Below, piece after piece: positions 24,474-32,683 of a DNA stretch of 64,000 bases. The stretch covers positions 1-64,000 of the forward strand of contig NZ_JAATHD010000008.1 in NCBI RefSeq assembly GCF_011947265.1. Direction: 5' to 3'. The position numbers were made by a program, and so were the translations under genes. Position 1 is the first letter of the stretch, and each line of letters opens with the position of its first letter. The DNA comes from Paenibacillus sp. HB172176. Its GTDB lineage: Bacteria > Bacillota > Bacilli > Paenibacillales > Paenibacillaceae. The notes under the pieces were generated by a model, which had not been told where the DNA came from, searched no databases, and saw only the letters and a list, made by a program, of their open reading frames with translations.

Positions 24474-25921
24474 GCATCACCTCGCAATTGGCCCCAAGTG
24501 ACGCTGGGAGACAGCTTGCTTGCCGCCAGATCATACGCAGCCTTGACCGCGCTCGGCGTAGCCGCCTGCGCCGTACTGCTGCTGTCAATCGCACCATTTA
24601 GCTGCACAATGCCTGCCGCGCTTGTACTCGCAGACGGTAGCCGCGCGACTGCAACGGTGCCCGAGATAATGTCTGCGCCGCTATGCTGATGAGCAGCGGG
24701 AGCAAACGATGCCGGCTTCCCCGTGACACCAGCCCATGGCACGCTGTCAGCCGCTTCAGCCTGATCGACCTTGCCGTTATCATTGGCATCATAAACGCTC
24801 TTCAGCATATCCCCGCCGCCTACATTGGCTAATCGGGAATTGATGGCCTGTGCTGTCCGCAGGGGCGTCATATATTTGGCTGAGCTCGTTCCCGTCTCGG
24901 CCTCGGCCTGTGTGGCAACCGCATAGTTGTCAAGATTACCCAGACCAACATCGCTTTTCGAAATCGTGACGGCTCCCGTTCTCCCTGCAACGCTTGAAAC
25001 AGCATTCACTTGAGCGCCTTCCGCAATACCGTCCAGCTTCCCTTTATCTCCTGCCGACATAAGTCCGTCTGCAGAATCCGTAGCAGGATCCGCTGACGCC
25101 TTCCCATTCCAGGCAGCCTTCTCTGCATCGGTTACAAAGCGATTGCCAGCATCCTGAGCAATAATGGACGGCGGATGATTGACCGGATGCGTATAAAGAT
25201 TAGCGCCCGCCTCGATTCCGGCCAGCTTCGTTTTCTCAGTCGTTGAATAATCTTCCGTTGACAGCTCTTTGCCCGCAATCTTGTCCACCTTGCCGGCTAG
25301 CTGCGTAGTCATCGTTGCCGCGAAATCGGGTTCGTTATTCAGCGCAACCGCAATCTCCTGCAAGGTATCCAGCGCCTCCGGCGCCGTTCCGATAATCTCG
25401 TTGATTCGTTGATCGGTCTCCATCTTCGTGTACGTGCTGAATTTATCCGATTTCAACAGCAGCTGCGAATCAACGTAGGTCTGTTGGGCTTTGCCGGATT
25501 CTACTTCAGCCATTTGTCCGGTTAATGCCGTTACAGCCGTATCATTCTCCAGCTTGTAGCGATCCACCTCAGTCTGCGCAGCGGTAACGGCTTCCTGCAG
25601 CAGGTTGATATCCCCGGCATCCACCTGGTCGCCAGGCGTCTGATAGGTCACATACACCTTCGCGGCATTAGTGAAAACACGAATGCTTCGTCGCCAAGGC
25701 GCAGCGGCAGGAATCGAGACGGTAAAGCTTGTCACTTCATCGCCGGTCAAATTCGGTCCTGTGTAGACGCTCACGGTGCTATTAGCAATGTTGTCATGCG
25801 CAAGCACGCCTTCATACTTGCCATCCGTAATCAGCAGCTCTTCCTGTACCGTATACGCCGATCCGTCAGCCCGCTTGTTCAGCTTCGCGGGAAATACATC
25901 GATTTCATCCGGATACGGCAT
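24470..25921 (-). CDS. Second fibre / receptor-binding-like tail protein
   Basis: A 483-residue protein. The N-terminal 120 residues (MPYPDEIDVFPAKLNKRADG, VQEELLITDGKYEGVLAHDN) form a beta-rich attachment domain. A coiled segment (residues about 120-180) and a fibre-type region follow, carrying MSAGDKGKLDGIAEGAQVN and SVAGRTGAVTISKSDVGLGN, closely like the module in the 22479 fibre. The C-terminus reads HQHSGADIISGTVAVARLPS followed by an ASTSAAGIVQLNGAID stretch typical of fibre tips. Likely a side fibre. No chaperone gene is evident. Confidence 0.75.
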   Translation of the reverse strand: MPYPDEIDVFPAKLNKRADGSAYTVQEELLITDGKYEGVLAHDNIANSTVSVYTGPNLTGDEVTSFTVSIPAAAPWRRSIRVFTNAAKVYVTYQTPGDQVDAGDINLLQEAVTAAQTEVDRYKLENDTAVTALTGQMAEVESGKAQQTYVDSQLLLKSDKFSTYTKMETDQRINEIIGTAPEALDTLQEIAVALNNEPDFAATMTTQLAGKVDKIAGKELSTEDYSTTEKTKLAGIEAGANLYTHPVNHPPSIIAQDAGNRFVTDAEKAAWNGKASADPATDSADGLMSAGDKGKLDGIAEGAQVNAVSSVAGRTGAVTISKSDVGLGNLDNYAVATQAEAETGTSSAKYMTPLRTAQAINSRLANVGGGDMLKSVYDANDNGKVDQAEAADSVPWAGVTGKPASFAPAAHQHSGADIISGTVAVARLPSASTSAAGIVQLNGAIDSSSTAQAATPSAVKAAYDLAASKLSPSVTWGQLRGDA

Positions 25922-25924
25922 GGC

Positions 25925-26962
25925 CTACACCTCCAATTCCACGCTGGCCAGCGCCGGGATCTCTTCATCATCGAGCGCCACATTGCCCGTCCCGCCGTTC
26001 AGCGTCAAGCCCGAATAGTCAAGTACGCCGGGAACCGAAAGCAGCAAGACGCCAACCCCGGCAATGCTGACATAAGATGCTGAGAATGCGATTGAGCGAA
26101 AATACTTCGACAACGCCGCTTCGAAAGCATCGCTCACCGCCTGAAGCGTATAGCCGGCCGCCAAGACGACCATGGCAGCGACATTAATTGAGGCGGCTGT
26201 CGCGGATACTACCGTCACTTCTGCGCCAATCGGACGAACCGTCTCCATATAGTTTGCGGTCTCCGTCACCAATGTAGCGCTGGCAGGCTCCTTGTCGCTG
26301 TCCACGATAACGACCTTCACTGTTCCGGGACCACTCCATAGCGGATACACCTTAGCTCCGCCGACGCCTGCGACGCTCATTGCCCAATCGCGATAATCCG
26401 CCGCATTGCCGCCGCTGGACGGATTGCGCACGCGATGCAGATAGCGGGCCCGGAGAGAATCATCCGATTCGGTATCTTCTCCCGGCACCAGCACATCCGC
26501 CACCTCCGCTCGCACAAGCCCCGCCACATAATCAATAGGCAGTATCGCGCCAAAATAACGATTACCCGCCGTGCCGGCCGTTTCGCATTGAAGCAGAAAC
26601 TCACCGTCAGTCAGCTTTTCAACTACCGCATAATTTAAATCCTCGGCGCTATAGCGACTGCCGATCGGCACATCCAGCGGCGTATTGTCATTGCCGTAGA
26701 ACAGTCCTTTGCGCTGCGCCGGCGCAGCGGGCTGGCGGGATATTCCATAATCATTCGTGCGCAAATCCAGGTAATCTCCGCTGCTCGTCGTACCGAAAGC
26801 GAGCGTCAACTGCGCATCGAGCGTAATATATAATTGCGCCAGCTCCGCCGCAGCAGGCGCGCACGCATCATAGATGACGCTGCCCTCCCGCTTGTCAATG
26901 CTGTACGGCACCCGATCCAGCATCCGGTTCAAGATAAAGTCATAGGTCATATTTTCATACAA
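25925..26962 (-). CDS. xkdT: Baseplate J family protein (XkdT-like)
   Basis: A 345-residue gpJ/gp6-type wedge protein. Marks are an N-terminal SIDKREGSVIYDACAPAAAE, LDLRTNDYGISRQPA, the central domain ESDDSLRARYLHRVRNPSSG and a ferredoxin-like C-terminal half. Several copies form the ring that surrounds the tail hub and triggers sheath contraction. It follows the DUF2634 gene with an 8-bp overlap. Confidence 0.92.
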   Translation of the reverse strand: MYENMTYDFILNRMLDRVPYSIDKREGSVIYDACAPAAAELAQLYITLDAQLTLAFGTTSSGDYLDLRTNDYGISRQPAAPAQRKGLFYGNDNTPLDVPIGSRYSAEDLNYAVVEKLTDGEFLLQCETAGTAGNRYFGAILPIDYVAGLVRAEVADVLVPGEDTESDDSLRARYLHRVRNPSSGGNAADYRDWAMSVAGVGGAKVYPLWSGPGTVKVVIVDSDKEPASATLVTETANYMETVRPIGAEVTVVSATAASINVAAMVVLAAGYTLQAVSDAFEAALSKYFRSIAFSASYVSIAGVGVLLLSVPGVLDYSGLTLNGGTGNVALDDEEIPALASVELEV

Positions 26963-27362
26963 AGGCGTTCACCTCCCGTTCATAATCAATGGCGCCCAGC
27001 TCGGTCAGCACGGTAAAAGAAATAAGCGCCCTGTCGGCAGCATTCACAATTTGCAAGTCCGAAATGTCTCCAATGCGATCATCCTGCGTCAACGCTTCCC
27101 GAATAACCCGTGCCGCTTCGGAGCGCAGGAAGAGCGGGCTCATGCCGATCAATCGACTGAGCTCATTGCCGTAATTGAAGCTGTAGATCAAATACGAATA
27201 ACGCTGCGTCTGAAGGATCTGATCGATCGTCTGCTTGATGGCTTCCATGCCGTCCAGCTTGCCGACGACTCTCCCTCGTTCGAAATCCAATTTCCATGTC
27301 AGCGAAGGCTGCCGCTCATCGGCAACCGACGCCTTGCCAAGCACGCCCCCTGCAGGAATCAT
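26955..27362 (-). CDS. xkdS: Tail protein DUF2634 (XkdS-like)
   Basis: A 135-residue protein of the XkdS/DUF2634 family, which has a gp25-like lysozyme-related fold in the baseplate. Visible marks are PSLTWKLDFERGRVVGKLDG, AIKQTIDQILQTQRYSYLIY and YGNELSRLIG. It lies between XkdR-like and XkdT-like genes, the standard PBSX order, and overlaps both. Confidence 0.9.
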   Translation of the reverse strand: MIPAGGVLGKASVADERQPSLTWKLDFERGRVVGKLDGMEAIKQTIDQILQTQRYSYLIYSFNYGNELSRLIGMSPLFLRSEAARVIREALTQDDRIGDISDLQIVNAADRALISFTVLTELGAIDYEREVNAFV

Positions 27363-27658
27363 TGGCTCACCACCTTGTCTGCTACAACATATTTATGCCC
27401 GCCCTGCATGCGAAGCAGGATAACCTTGTCGTCAACCTGCAAGCCTTCCCGAACAACATACTCGGCGCCGCCTAACGTCACCTTCCATTCCCTGGTTGCT
27501 TCCGTCAGAATCAAAAAATCCGCTGTCAGATTAAAACGTTGATCAACGTTAACCTTGAGCGGATTTACAGAGGTTACGACTCCGAATAAAACGATAACGG
27601 GATTTGTTGCGTCTACTGCGTCTTTGGCCGCCTGTTTAATGACCGGCAACAAGCTCAT
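27359..27658 (-). CDS. xkdR: Tail protein DUF2577 (XkdR-like)
   Basis: A 99-residue protein of the XkdR family with an OB-fold-like core (VLFGVVTSVNPLKVNVDQRF, then VREGLQVDDKVILLRMQGGH), similar to short gp5/spike-associated domains. Probably part of the hub or spike of the tail. Overlaps XkdQ and XkdS genes by 4 bp each. Confidence 0.88.
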   Translation of the reverse strand: MSLLPVIKQAAKDAVDATNPVIVLFGVVTSVNPLKVNVDQRFNLTADFLILTEATREWKVTLGGAEYVVREGLQVDDKVILLRMQGGHKYVVADKVVSQ

Positions 27659-28629
27659 ATAATCACCTTCAGTTCTAGCTGCATTGTATGATCACTCCCG
27701 CTAAATCGATGGGTGCAGTCCTCCACGATAAACGGCTGCTTAATGTCGTATTCCTCAATCGTAACGGGAACATAGCATCCGGCTCTGACGTTGATATCGC
27801 CAAGCGCATTCAGCTTCAGCGTTCGGGACTCCCGGTTTTTAATCGTTGACAATTGGGTGAGCATTTCATTGATTTGAGCCGTATTCATATTCTCATTTAC
27901 GGATTGATAGAGCTGAAGCGTGCCCCATTTCGCCATATTGACGCTGTCCTTCGCAATAAACACCTCGCGTTTGCCCGTATCCTTATTGTCCTTGTAGAGC
28001 TTGAAGAAATTATAGGTATCCTTATCGATACTGGTGTCAAGCTGATAATCGGTCATCAGACTATCGTCGCCGATAATGAATTCGAGAAGCAAGCTCTCAA
28101 TGTTTCTGATTTCGAGACTGCCGAAATTATCGTACAGCACATAGTTCCGATTCGCGTTAATCAAGGTCAGGTCGAGCGCTTTCGTAACGATGTCGAGCAG
28201 GGTTTGACCGTCCTCGCTCATCGTCGGAATGAGGTAGCCCGTGTCGTCAATGTAACCGGTTTGCAGGTTGAAGTCGGCTGCGATCAATCGCAATACGTCG
28301 GATGCTTTCACATTTTCGAAGACGTAAGTGTCCTTGTTCAAGAGATAGCGGATCTGATCATAGCATTTGACGCTCACCTTCTCCTCTCTCCCGCCTCCAA
28401 TGCCGAAAATATATCCTTTGAACACATTCCGGCCATCCTTGCGAAACGTAACAATATCGCCGTTGCTGTAGGTGAAGGCTTGCTCTTGATACAGAGCATT
28501 CTTGATCAACGTGAAATCCAGACTCCCCGGCTTGCCGAAGCGGCTTGTTTTCCAGGTGATATCCGCTGCGATTTCCGAAACATCCCAGACATTTCCGTTT
28601 TTGTTGTCAATCATCATCTCCAGCATCAT
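27655..28629 (-). CDS. xkdQ: Tail hub protein XkdQ-like (gp27-like)
   Basis: A 324-residue hub protein of the XkdQ / YqbQ type (MMLEMMIDNKNGNVWDVSEI, TWKTSRFGKPGSLDFTLIKN, FKGYIFGIGGG). It is structurally related to the phage T4 gp27/gpD hub that joins tube and spike. The frame is open to 28758, but a start at 28629, which overlaps the stop of the LysM gene as ATGA, fits the family N-terminus. Confidence 0.88.
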   Translation of the reverse strand: MMLEMMIDNKNGNVWDVSEIAADITWKTSRFGKPGSLDFTLIKNALYQEQAFTYSNGDIVTFRKDGRNVFKGYIFGIGGGREEKVSVKCYDQIRYLLNKDTYVFENVKASDVLRLIAADFNLQTGYIDDTGYLIPTMSEDGQTLLDIVTKALDLTLINANRNYVLYDNFGSLEIRNIESLLLEFIIGDDSLMTDYQLDTSIDKDTYNFFKLYKDNKDTGKREVFIAKDSVNMAKWGTLQLYQSVNENMNTAQINEMLTQLSTIKNRESRTLKLNALGDINVRAGCYVPVTIEEYDIKQPFIVEDCTHRFSGSDHTMQLELKVII

Positions 28630-29294
28630 GATCCTCCCGGCAGCTTCAGCACGGTGCCGATTGCCAATGTCTTGACCCCGGCATCCGTAATCTTGTTCAA
28701 GGCCTGAATTTCCGTCCATCTTGCTCCATTGTCGAGCATGCGCTTCGCAATCGACCACAAGCTGTCTCCGGCGACTACTGTGTAGGTTTCAGGCGTTTTC
28801 TTGTCACTCGCCCTTGCGGGAGAAGCCTTGACCAGCAAGTCTCCATTCGTTGCCGATTGCTTGATTCGACGGGCAGAATAGAATACATATTTCTTCAGCT
28901 TCAGCGAATACTCAATATTTCCAATCGACCCCGACGCTTCCTTCCAATCAAAGGAATCAATGCTTACCGCTTCGTTAATATCGAAGCTCTCTCCGGTGAA
29001 CACGAAGCGGATTGGCCGCTTGCTGTCCATCCATTTGAGAATGCGATCCACGTACCACCGGGGTTCGAACAAGTAAGGAGTCGCCGTGAAAGGATAGTCT
29101 CTCGCAGGCAGCAAGCTGTTGAAGCTATATTGCGTCAGACTTCTGGCCTTGATCACGTTAATTTCTCCCAACGCGGGAATATCGTAGGACTGTCCCTTGC
29201 TGCCATCGCTCATATCGATGCTTGCCGGATTAATGGGCAATTGAAAGCCCTCCTCCTGATTGTTGAATGAAAGATAGATGCCGTAATCAGCCAT
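28626..29294 (-). CDS. xkdP: LysM tail protein (XkdP-like)
   Basis: A 222-residue protein. The N-terminal two-thirds is a tail-adaptor domain (FNNQEEGFQLPINPASIDMS, FDINEAVSIDSFDWKEASGS). The C-terminal 50 residues are a LysM motif (YTVVAGDSLWSIAKRMLDNG, LNKITDAGVKTLAIGTVLKL). It corresponds to gp53-like adaptors between tube and hub in contractile particles. The start at 29294 (MADYGIYLSF) is preferred to an upstream ATG at 29300. Confidence 0.9.
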   Translation of the reverse strand: MADYGIYLSFNNQEEGFQLPINPASIDMSDGSKGQSYDIPALGEINVIKARSLTQYSFNSLLPARDYPFTATPYLFEPRWYVDRILKWMDSKRPIRFVFTGESFDINEAVSIDSFDWKEASGSIGNIEYSLKLKKYVFYSARRIKQSATNGDLLVKASPARASDKKTPETYTVVAGDSLWSIAKRMLDNGARWTEIQALNKITDAGVKTLAIGTVLKLPGGS

Positions 29295-31521
29295 GACCAT
29301 ACACCCCCTTGGCGCTGGATACGATTTCCTGGTTCATTCGCTCGGTTATATTCGCGATAATCTCGTCGACGGACCGACCGTCCTGCCTCACATGGGTATC
29401 GCCGAAGGAAAGCTGCGGACTCACCGACATGAAGTTCTGAACATTGTTCATTTCCGCAAGCTCCCTCATGAGCTTAATATCCTCGCTGCTGATATCGACA
29501 GTATCCCGAACCTTTCCGACCTCTCCAACCTTGCCGATACTATCCAGGGCATTCGATGATTGGGAAGCTCCTGGAGTGAATACGCCATCCTCGCCGCTGC
29601 CTTTCTTGCCAAATAACGAGCCCATCATATCGCCCGCCTTGCCTGCCAATCCCTGCAAGCCGTCCGAAGCCCAATGACTGGCCTTTTCACCAAGCTCCTG
29701 TCCTTTGTTGAAGGCGTCGCCATAATCCAATTGCTCAAATTTCGTTAATTGGATAACATCCTCTTTACTCTTCAGATTATCCCGCTCTCTCTCAAGCTGA
29801 TTTAAGAGATTGTCCATACTGCCTGTCATATTGACGTGTATACCGGGAATCTTATTAATTATCCCTTCTATTCCACTCGCCAGATTATCCAAATATTTCA
29901 GAGCATCAATAACCAAATCATAGAAAAGCTTCTTTGTAGCGTACATAGGATCTTTCCACACATTGACGAAAAATTCAGCAACCGAAAGAATCATATTCGC
30001 AAAAAGCGCAAATTTATTCCAGAACCAAGCAAAGAGCGTGCCAAAAATCCCGCCAATATACCCAACAACCTTTGCCGTCGCGTCCTCCCATTGATAGAGA
30101 CTGAAAATCAGGAAGCCGATGGCGGCGCCAATTAATAGAATAGGCCAATTGAGTATTAACCAACTGGCTGCAGCTGCTAAAATAGGCTCAATCATGAGCC
30201 ACAATTGGATGCATAATCTATTAATTTGAGTCATTAACAACGGAAGCTGCGTTAAGCTCCAAAACGCAAAAGCGCCAATAATGCCGGCTAATACAGGCTG
30301 CGCAACAGGCCAAATGCTCTCAATAGCGCCGCCTATCCACATAATGCCATCAACCAAACCTCCCACCGCTTCTGTAGCAAGGGTAATGGAATTGATGATG
30401 CCATTCACCAACGCATCGCCAATCGGACTGTTGAGCCAATCGTTCACCTTCTGCAAAAGGGGCCCAATTGATTGCGACAGCTTATTGGAGATTGCGTTGC
30501 CGATATCGCCGAATGTGACCGGCAATTCTTCAAACTTACTATTAATATCACCGGATGCCGCGAACATCGCGCCTTTAATGATATCGGCAGAAATTGCGCC
30601 TTCAGCCGACATCGTCTTCAAATCTTCTATCGACTTTCCTGTGAACTTTGAAATCGCCTGGGCAATGAGGGGAGCCGTCTTCGCAATCTCGCTGAAATCG
30701 TCTCCCCCTAATTTTCCTGATGCCATTGCCTTTGTTAATATAGCCGATCCGGATTTCTGCTCCTCCGGAGATGCGCCTCCGACACGCAGCGACTTCTGCA
30801 TGAGTTCGGAGAAGCCGACAAGCTCTTCATTCGATTGAAAGGCTTTTTTCGCGCCCACGCCCAATTGGACGACTGAAGCCGCCATGGCGCTGTAGCTTCC
30901 ACGCGATCTTTCCGCCGCTGCGTAAATACGCTTCTGCAGCTCTTCCGTCGTCATCAATCCATCGTTAACCCGATTCAGCTGCGCCAAATTGTTCATATAG
31001 GCATCCGATGCCGAAGCTAGCTCCTTCAAGCTGTCTACCGATATTGCTTTTTTGAGCTTGCCTGCAATGCCCAGCTTGCCAATCACCTTGGAAAACATGG
31101 AAGCCGGCTTCGCCTTGCCTCCATCACTCGCTTGCTGCTGCGCGACATCGAAAGCGCCTTGAGGGGCTGGCAGCCCTAGTGCGGAACCTCCGCCCATGCT
31201 CAATGTATTTTGCAACTGATCAGCGGATTCGACAAGCTCATGATGGGATTGGACAACGCCCCTCGTATACGTTCCCATCCTCATCATGACGGCTGCCATC
31301 ATTTTATAGCTTCCCAGGGAACTCTCCGCAGCGGCGAATATAAAATACTGAAGCTTGGCCGTTGTCCCCAATTCATCATTGATGCGTTCAATTAAGGTAA
31401 AGCTCTTCATGTAGCTTCTCATTGTTGTAGAAAGCTCTTTTCTGTTGTCGAGCACGACCAAGCTATTGGACTGACTGGCGTCAGCTGCCATTATGCTCAC
31501 GGTTGAAGCAAGTGTGGCCAT
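29287..31521 (-). CDS. xkdO: Tail tape measure protein
   Basis: A 744-residue tape measure protein. Marks are the N-terminal tandem segments with repeated SYKMMAAVMMRMG / SYSAMAASVVQLGVGAKKAF, the TMP core AKTAPLIAQAISKFTGKSIE, and hydrophobic helices at about residues 395-540 (LAGIIGAFAFWSLTQLPLLM, SWLILNWPILLIGAAIGFLI). It sets tail length and occupies the tube lumen. The internal duplication near the N-terminus (NRKELSTTMRSYM versus SLKELASASDAYM) is visible. It starts 25 bp after the frameshift product of the chaperone gene ends. Confidence 0.92.
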   Translation of the reverse strand: MATLASTVSIMAADASQSNSLVVLDNRKELSTTMRSYMKSFTLIERINDELGTTAKLQYFIFAAAESSLGSYKMMAAVMMRMGTYTRGVVQSHHELVESADQLQNTLSMGGGSALGLPAPQGAFDVAQQQASDGGKAKPASMFSKVIGKLGIAGKLKKAISVDSLKELASASDAYMNNLAQLNRVNDGLMTTEELQKRIYAAAERSRGSYSAMAASVVQLGVGAKKAFQSNEELVGFSELMQKSLRVGGASPEEQKSGSAILTKAMASGKLGGDDFSEIAKTAPLIAQAISKFTGKSIEDLKTMSAEGAISADIIKGAMFAASGDINSKFEELPVTFGDIGNAISNKLSQSIGPLLQKVNDWLNSPIGDALVNGIINSITLATEAVGGLVDGIMWIGGAIESIWPVAQPVLAGIIGAFAFWSLTQLPLLMTQINRLCIQLWLMIEPILAAAASWLILNWPILLIGAAIGFLIFSLYQWEDATAKVVGYIGGIFGTLFAWFWNKFALFANMILSVAEFFVNVWKDPMYATKKLFYDLVIDALKYLDNLASGIEGIINKIPGIHVNMTGSMDNLLNQLERERDNLKSKEDVIQLTKFEQLDYGDAFNKGQELGEKASHWASDGLQGLAGKAGDMMGSLFGKKGSGEDGVFTPGASQSSNALDSIGKVGEVGKVRDTVDISSEDIKLMRELAEMNNVQNFMSVSPQLSFGDTHVRQDGRSVDEIIANITERMNQEIVSSAKGVYGHG

Positions 31522-31545
31522 CCTTCATCGCCTCCTTTCTGGCCG

Positions 31546-31721
31546 TCATCGCTTAGCCTTTTTAGCTGCTTTGTTTTCCGCTTTAATTTTGATCTGAATC
31601 GACGCTATGACGAAAGCCTTCTCTTCTCTCGGCATATTCGCGAACGCAGCCGGGAGAATATTCAACTTATGGAGGGCGTAGTAAGCATAGTTAGCCTCGC
31701 TGTCGCCCTCCTCGATCAGTT
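31546..31721 (-). CDS. Frameshift extension of the tail assembly chaperone (-1 frame)
   Basis: After the AAAAAAC slippery heptamer the -1 frame opens as LIEEGDSEANYAYYALHKLN, PAAFANMPREEKAFVIASIQ and ends KAAKKAKR at TGA 31546-31548, 57 residues. It has no start or ribosome site of its own. Made by -1 frameshifting, it would give a roughly 196-residue fusion, analogous to the G/GT chaperone pair of lambda and the XkdN region of PBSX-like phages. Confidence 0.8.
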
Positions 31722-32135
31722 TTTTGCCTCTTCGACCAGATCGGACAGATCCTGCTCAAATCCGCTTAGCTTCTGAATTTGCTGGGACAGCTCCGCAATC
31801 TCGCCGGCAAGCAGCACCTTTGTCAAATATTGCTCAGGCGCCGTGCAGCCCATCGCCTTGATGCTGTCCGCGTTACGAAAGTCGGGGTCAAGCGTATTAT
31901 TGATGACGATGGACTCGTTGAACGCCATCACATTGAATTCAACGTTCTTCTTGCCTTTTTTGAAATCCATTTGGGTCGCGCGTTTTCGGATTTCATCGAA
32001 CTCGTCATTGGTCATCGCCTTGATCTTGAATTTCAGCAGCTTGCCGGCTTTATCCTTGAAGCGGTCCGAAATCGCGATTTCCGCAGTTAAATTATCAATG
32101 GGATTGCTATTAAGAAACTCTTGTAATGTGCTCAT
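31716..32135 (-). CDS. xkdN: Tail assembly chaperone (XkdN-like)
   Basis: A 139-residue protein of the XkdN family (MSTLQEFLNSNPIDNLTAEI, AMTNDEFDEIRKRATQMDF, AMGCTAPEQYLTKVLLAGEI). It would bind the tape measure protein during tail assembly. The gene ends GCA-AAA-AAC-TGA, where A-AAA-AAC (31719-31725) is a canonical -1 slippery heptamer directly before the stop. The longer product is given separately. A hairpin lies 15 bp upstream of the start (32151-32170). Confidence 0.9.
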   Translation of the reverse strand: MSTLQEFLNSNPIDNLTAEIAISDRFKDKAGKLLKFKIKAMTNDEFDEIRKRATQMDFKKGKKNVEFNVMAFNESIVINNTLDPDFRNADSIKAMGCTAPEQYLTKVLLAGEIAELSQQIQKLSGFEQDLSDLVEEAKN

Positions 32136-32150
32136 AATTCCCTCCAGAGA

Positions 32151-32170
32151 AGGCGTCTGAATAGACGCCT
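32151..32170 (-). promoter_or_regulatory. Intercistronic hairpin upstream of xkdN
   Basis: AGGCGTCT-ATTC-AGACGCCT, an 8-bp perfect stem between the tube gene and the chaperone gene, without a T-run. It could act in mRNA processing or stability, setting tube above chaperone expression. Confidence 0.5.
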
Positions 32171-32215
32171 GTATTGGTATTGAGTAGTCAATATTGGGTT
32201 GTCAGTTTTGGTAGA

Positions 32216-32683
32216 TTAGTTGCCCGAAATGGTGTTGAATGAATCCAGCAGATCGTAATCATTGAACGTGAACGGCATTTCCTCTTCCAGCATGTCGTCG
32301 CTTGTGGAATCGAAGCGCGCCGCAATGACGCTGTCGATATTGCATTCCCTCAATAATGCGGTTTGCTTGCCAGTGCTGGAGCCGGGCTGCTCGTTAATGA
32401 CCTGAATGTCGAACCAGAAATCCCGTCCGGTTTTGATATAATCCAGCATCAACTGCCGGAACACGGAGGTTACGTAATAGATGGTCATCGTGCCCGTGCC
32501 GCTCCAGCCCGCGGAACGCTTGGGCGTGTTGGTTTTGCCCAGAATAGGCACATCCACCTTGTTCTTCTCAATCGTGGATTCGAGCGAGCGGGCGTAGAAC
32601 AGCTCCTCCACGCGACCATTAATTGTTGCGAATGCTTTCGCCTGCTTGCCGCTGATTGCATCTGTTTCGCGCATATATGTCAT
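32216..32683 (-). CDS. xkdM: Phage tail tube protein (XkdM-like)
   Basis: A 155-residue inner tube subunit of the contractile tail (DAISGKQAKAFATINGRVEE, SGTGTMTIYYVTSVFRQLM, EEEMPFTFNDYDLLDSF). Hexamers of it stack to form the needle. It lies directly after the sheath gene, its ATG overlapping the sheath stop, as in PBSX. Confidence 0.92.
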   Translation of the reverse strand: MTYMRETDAISGKQAKAFATINGRVEELFYARSLESTIEKNKVDVPILGKTNTPKRSAGWSGTGTMTIYYVTSVFRQLMLDYIKTGRDFWFDIQVINEQPGSSTGKQTALLRECNIDSVIAARFDSTSDDMLEEEMPFTFNDYDLLDSFNTISGN

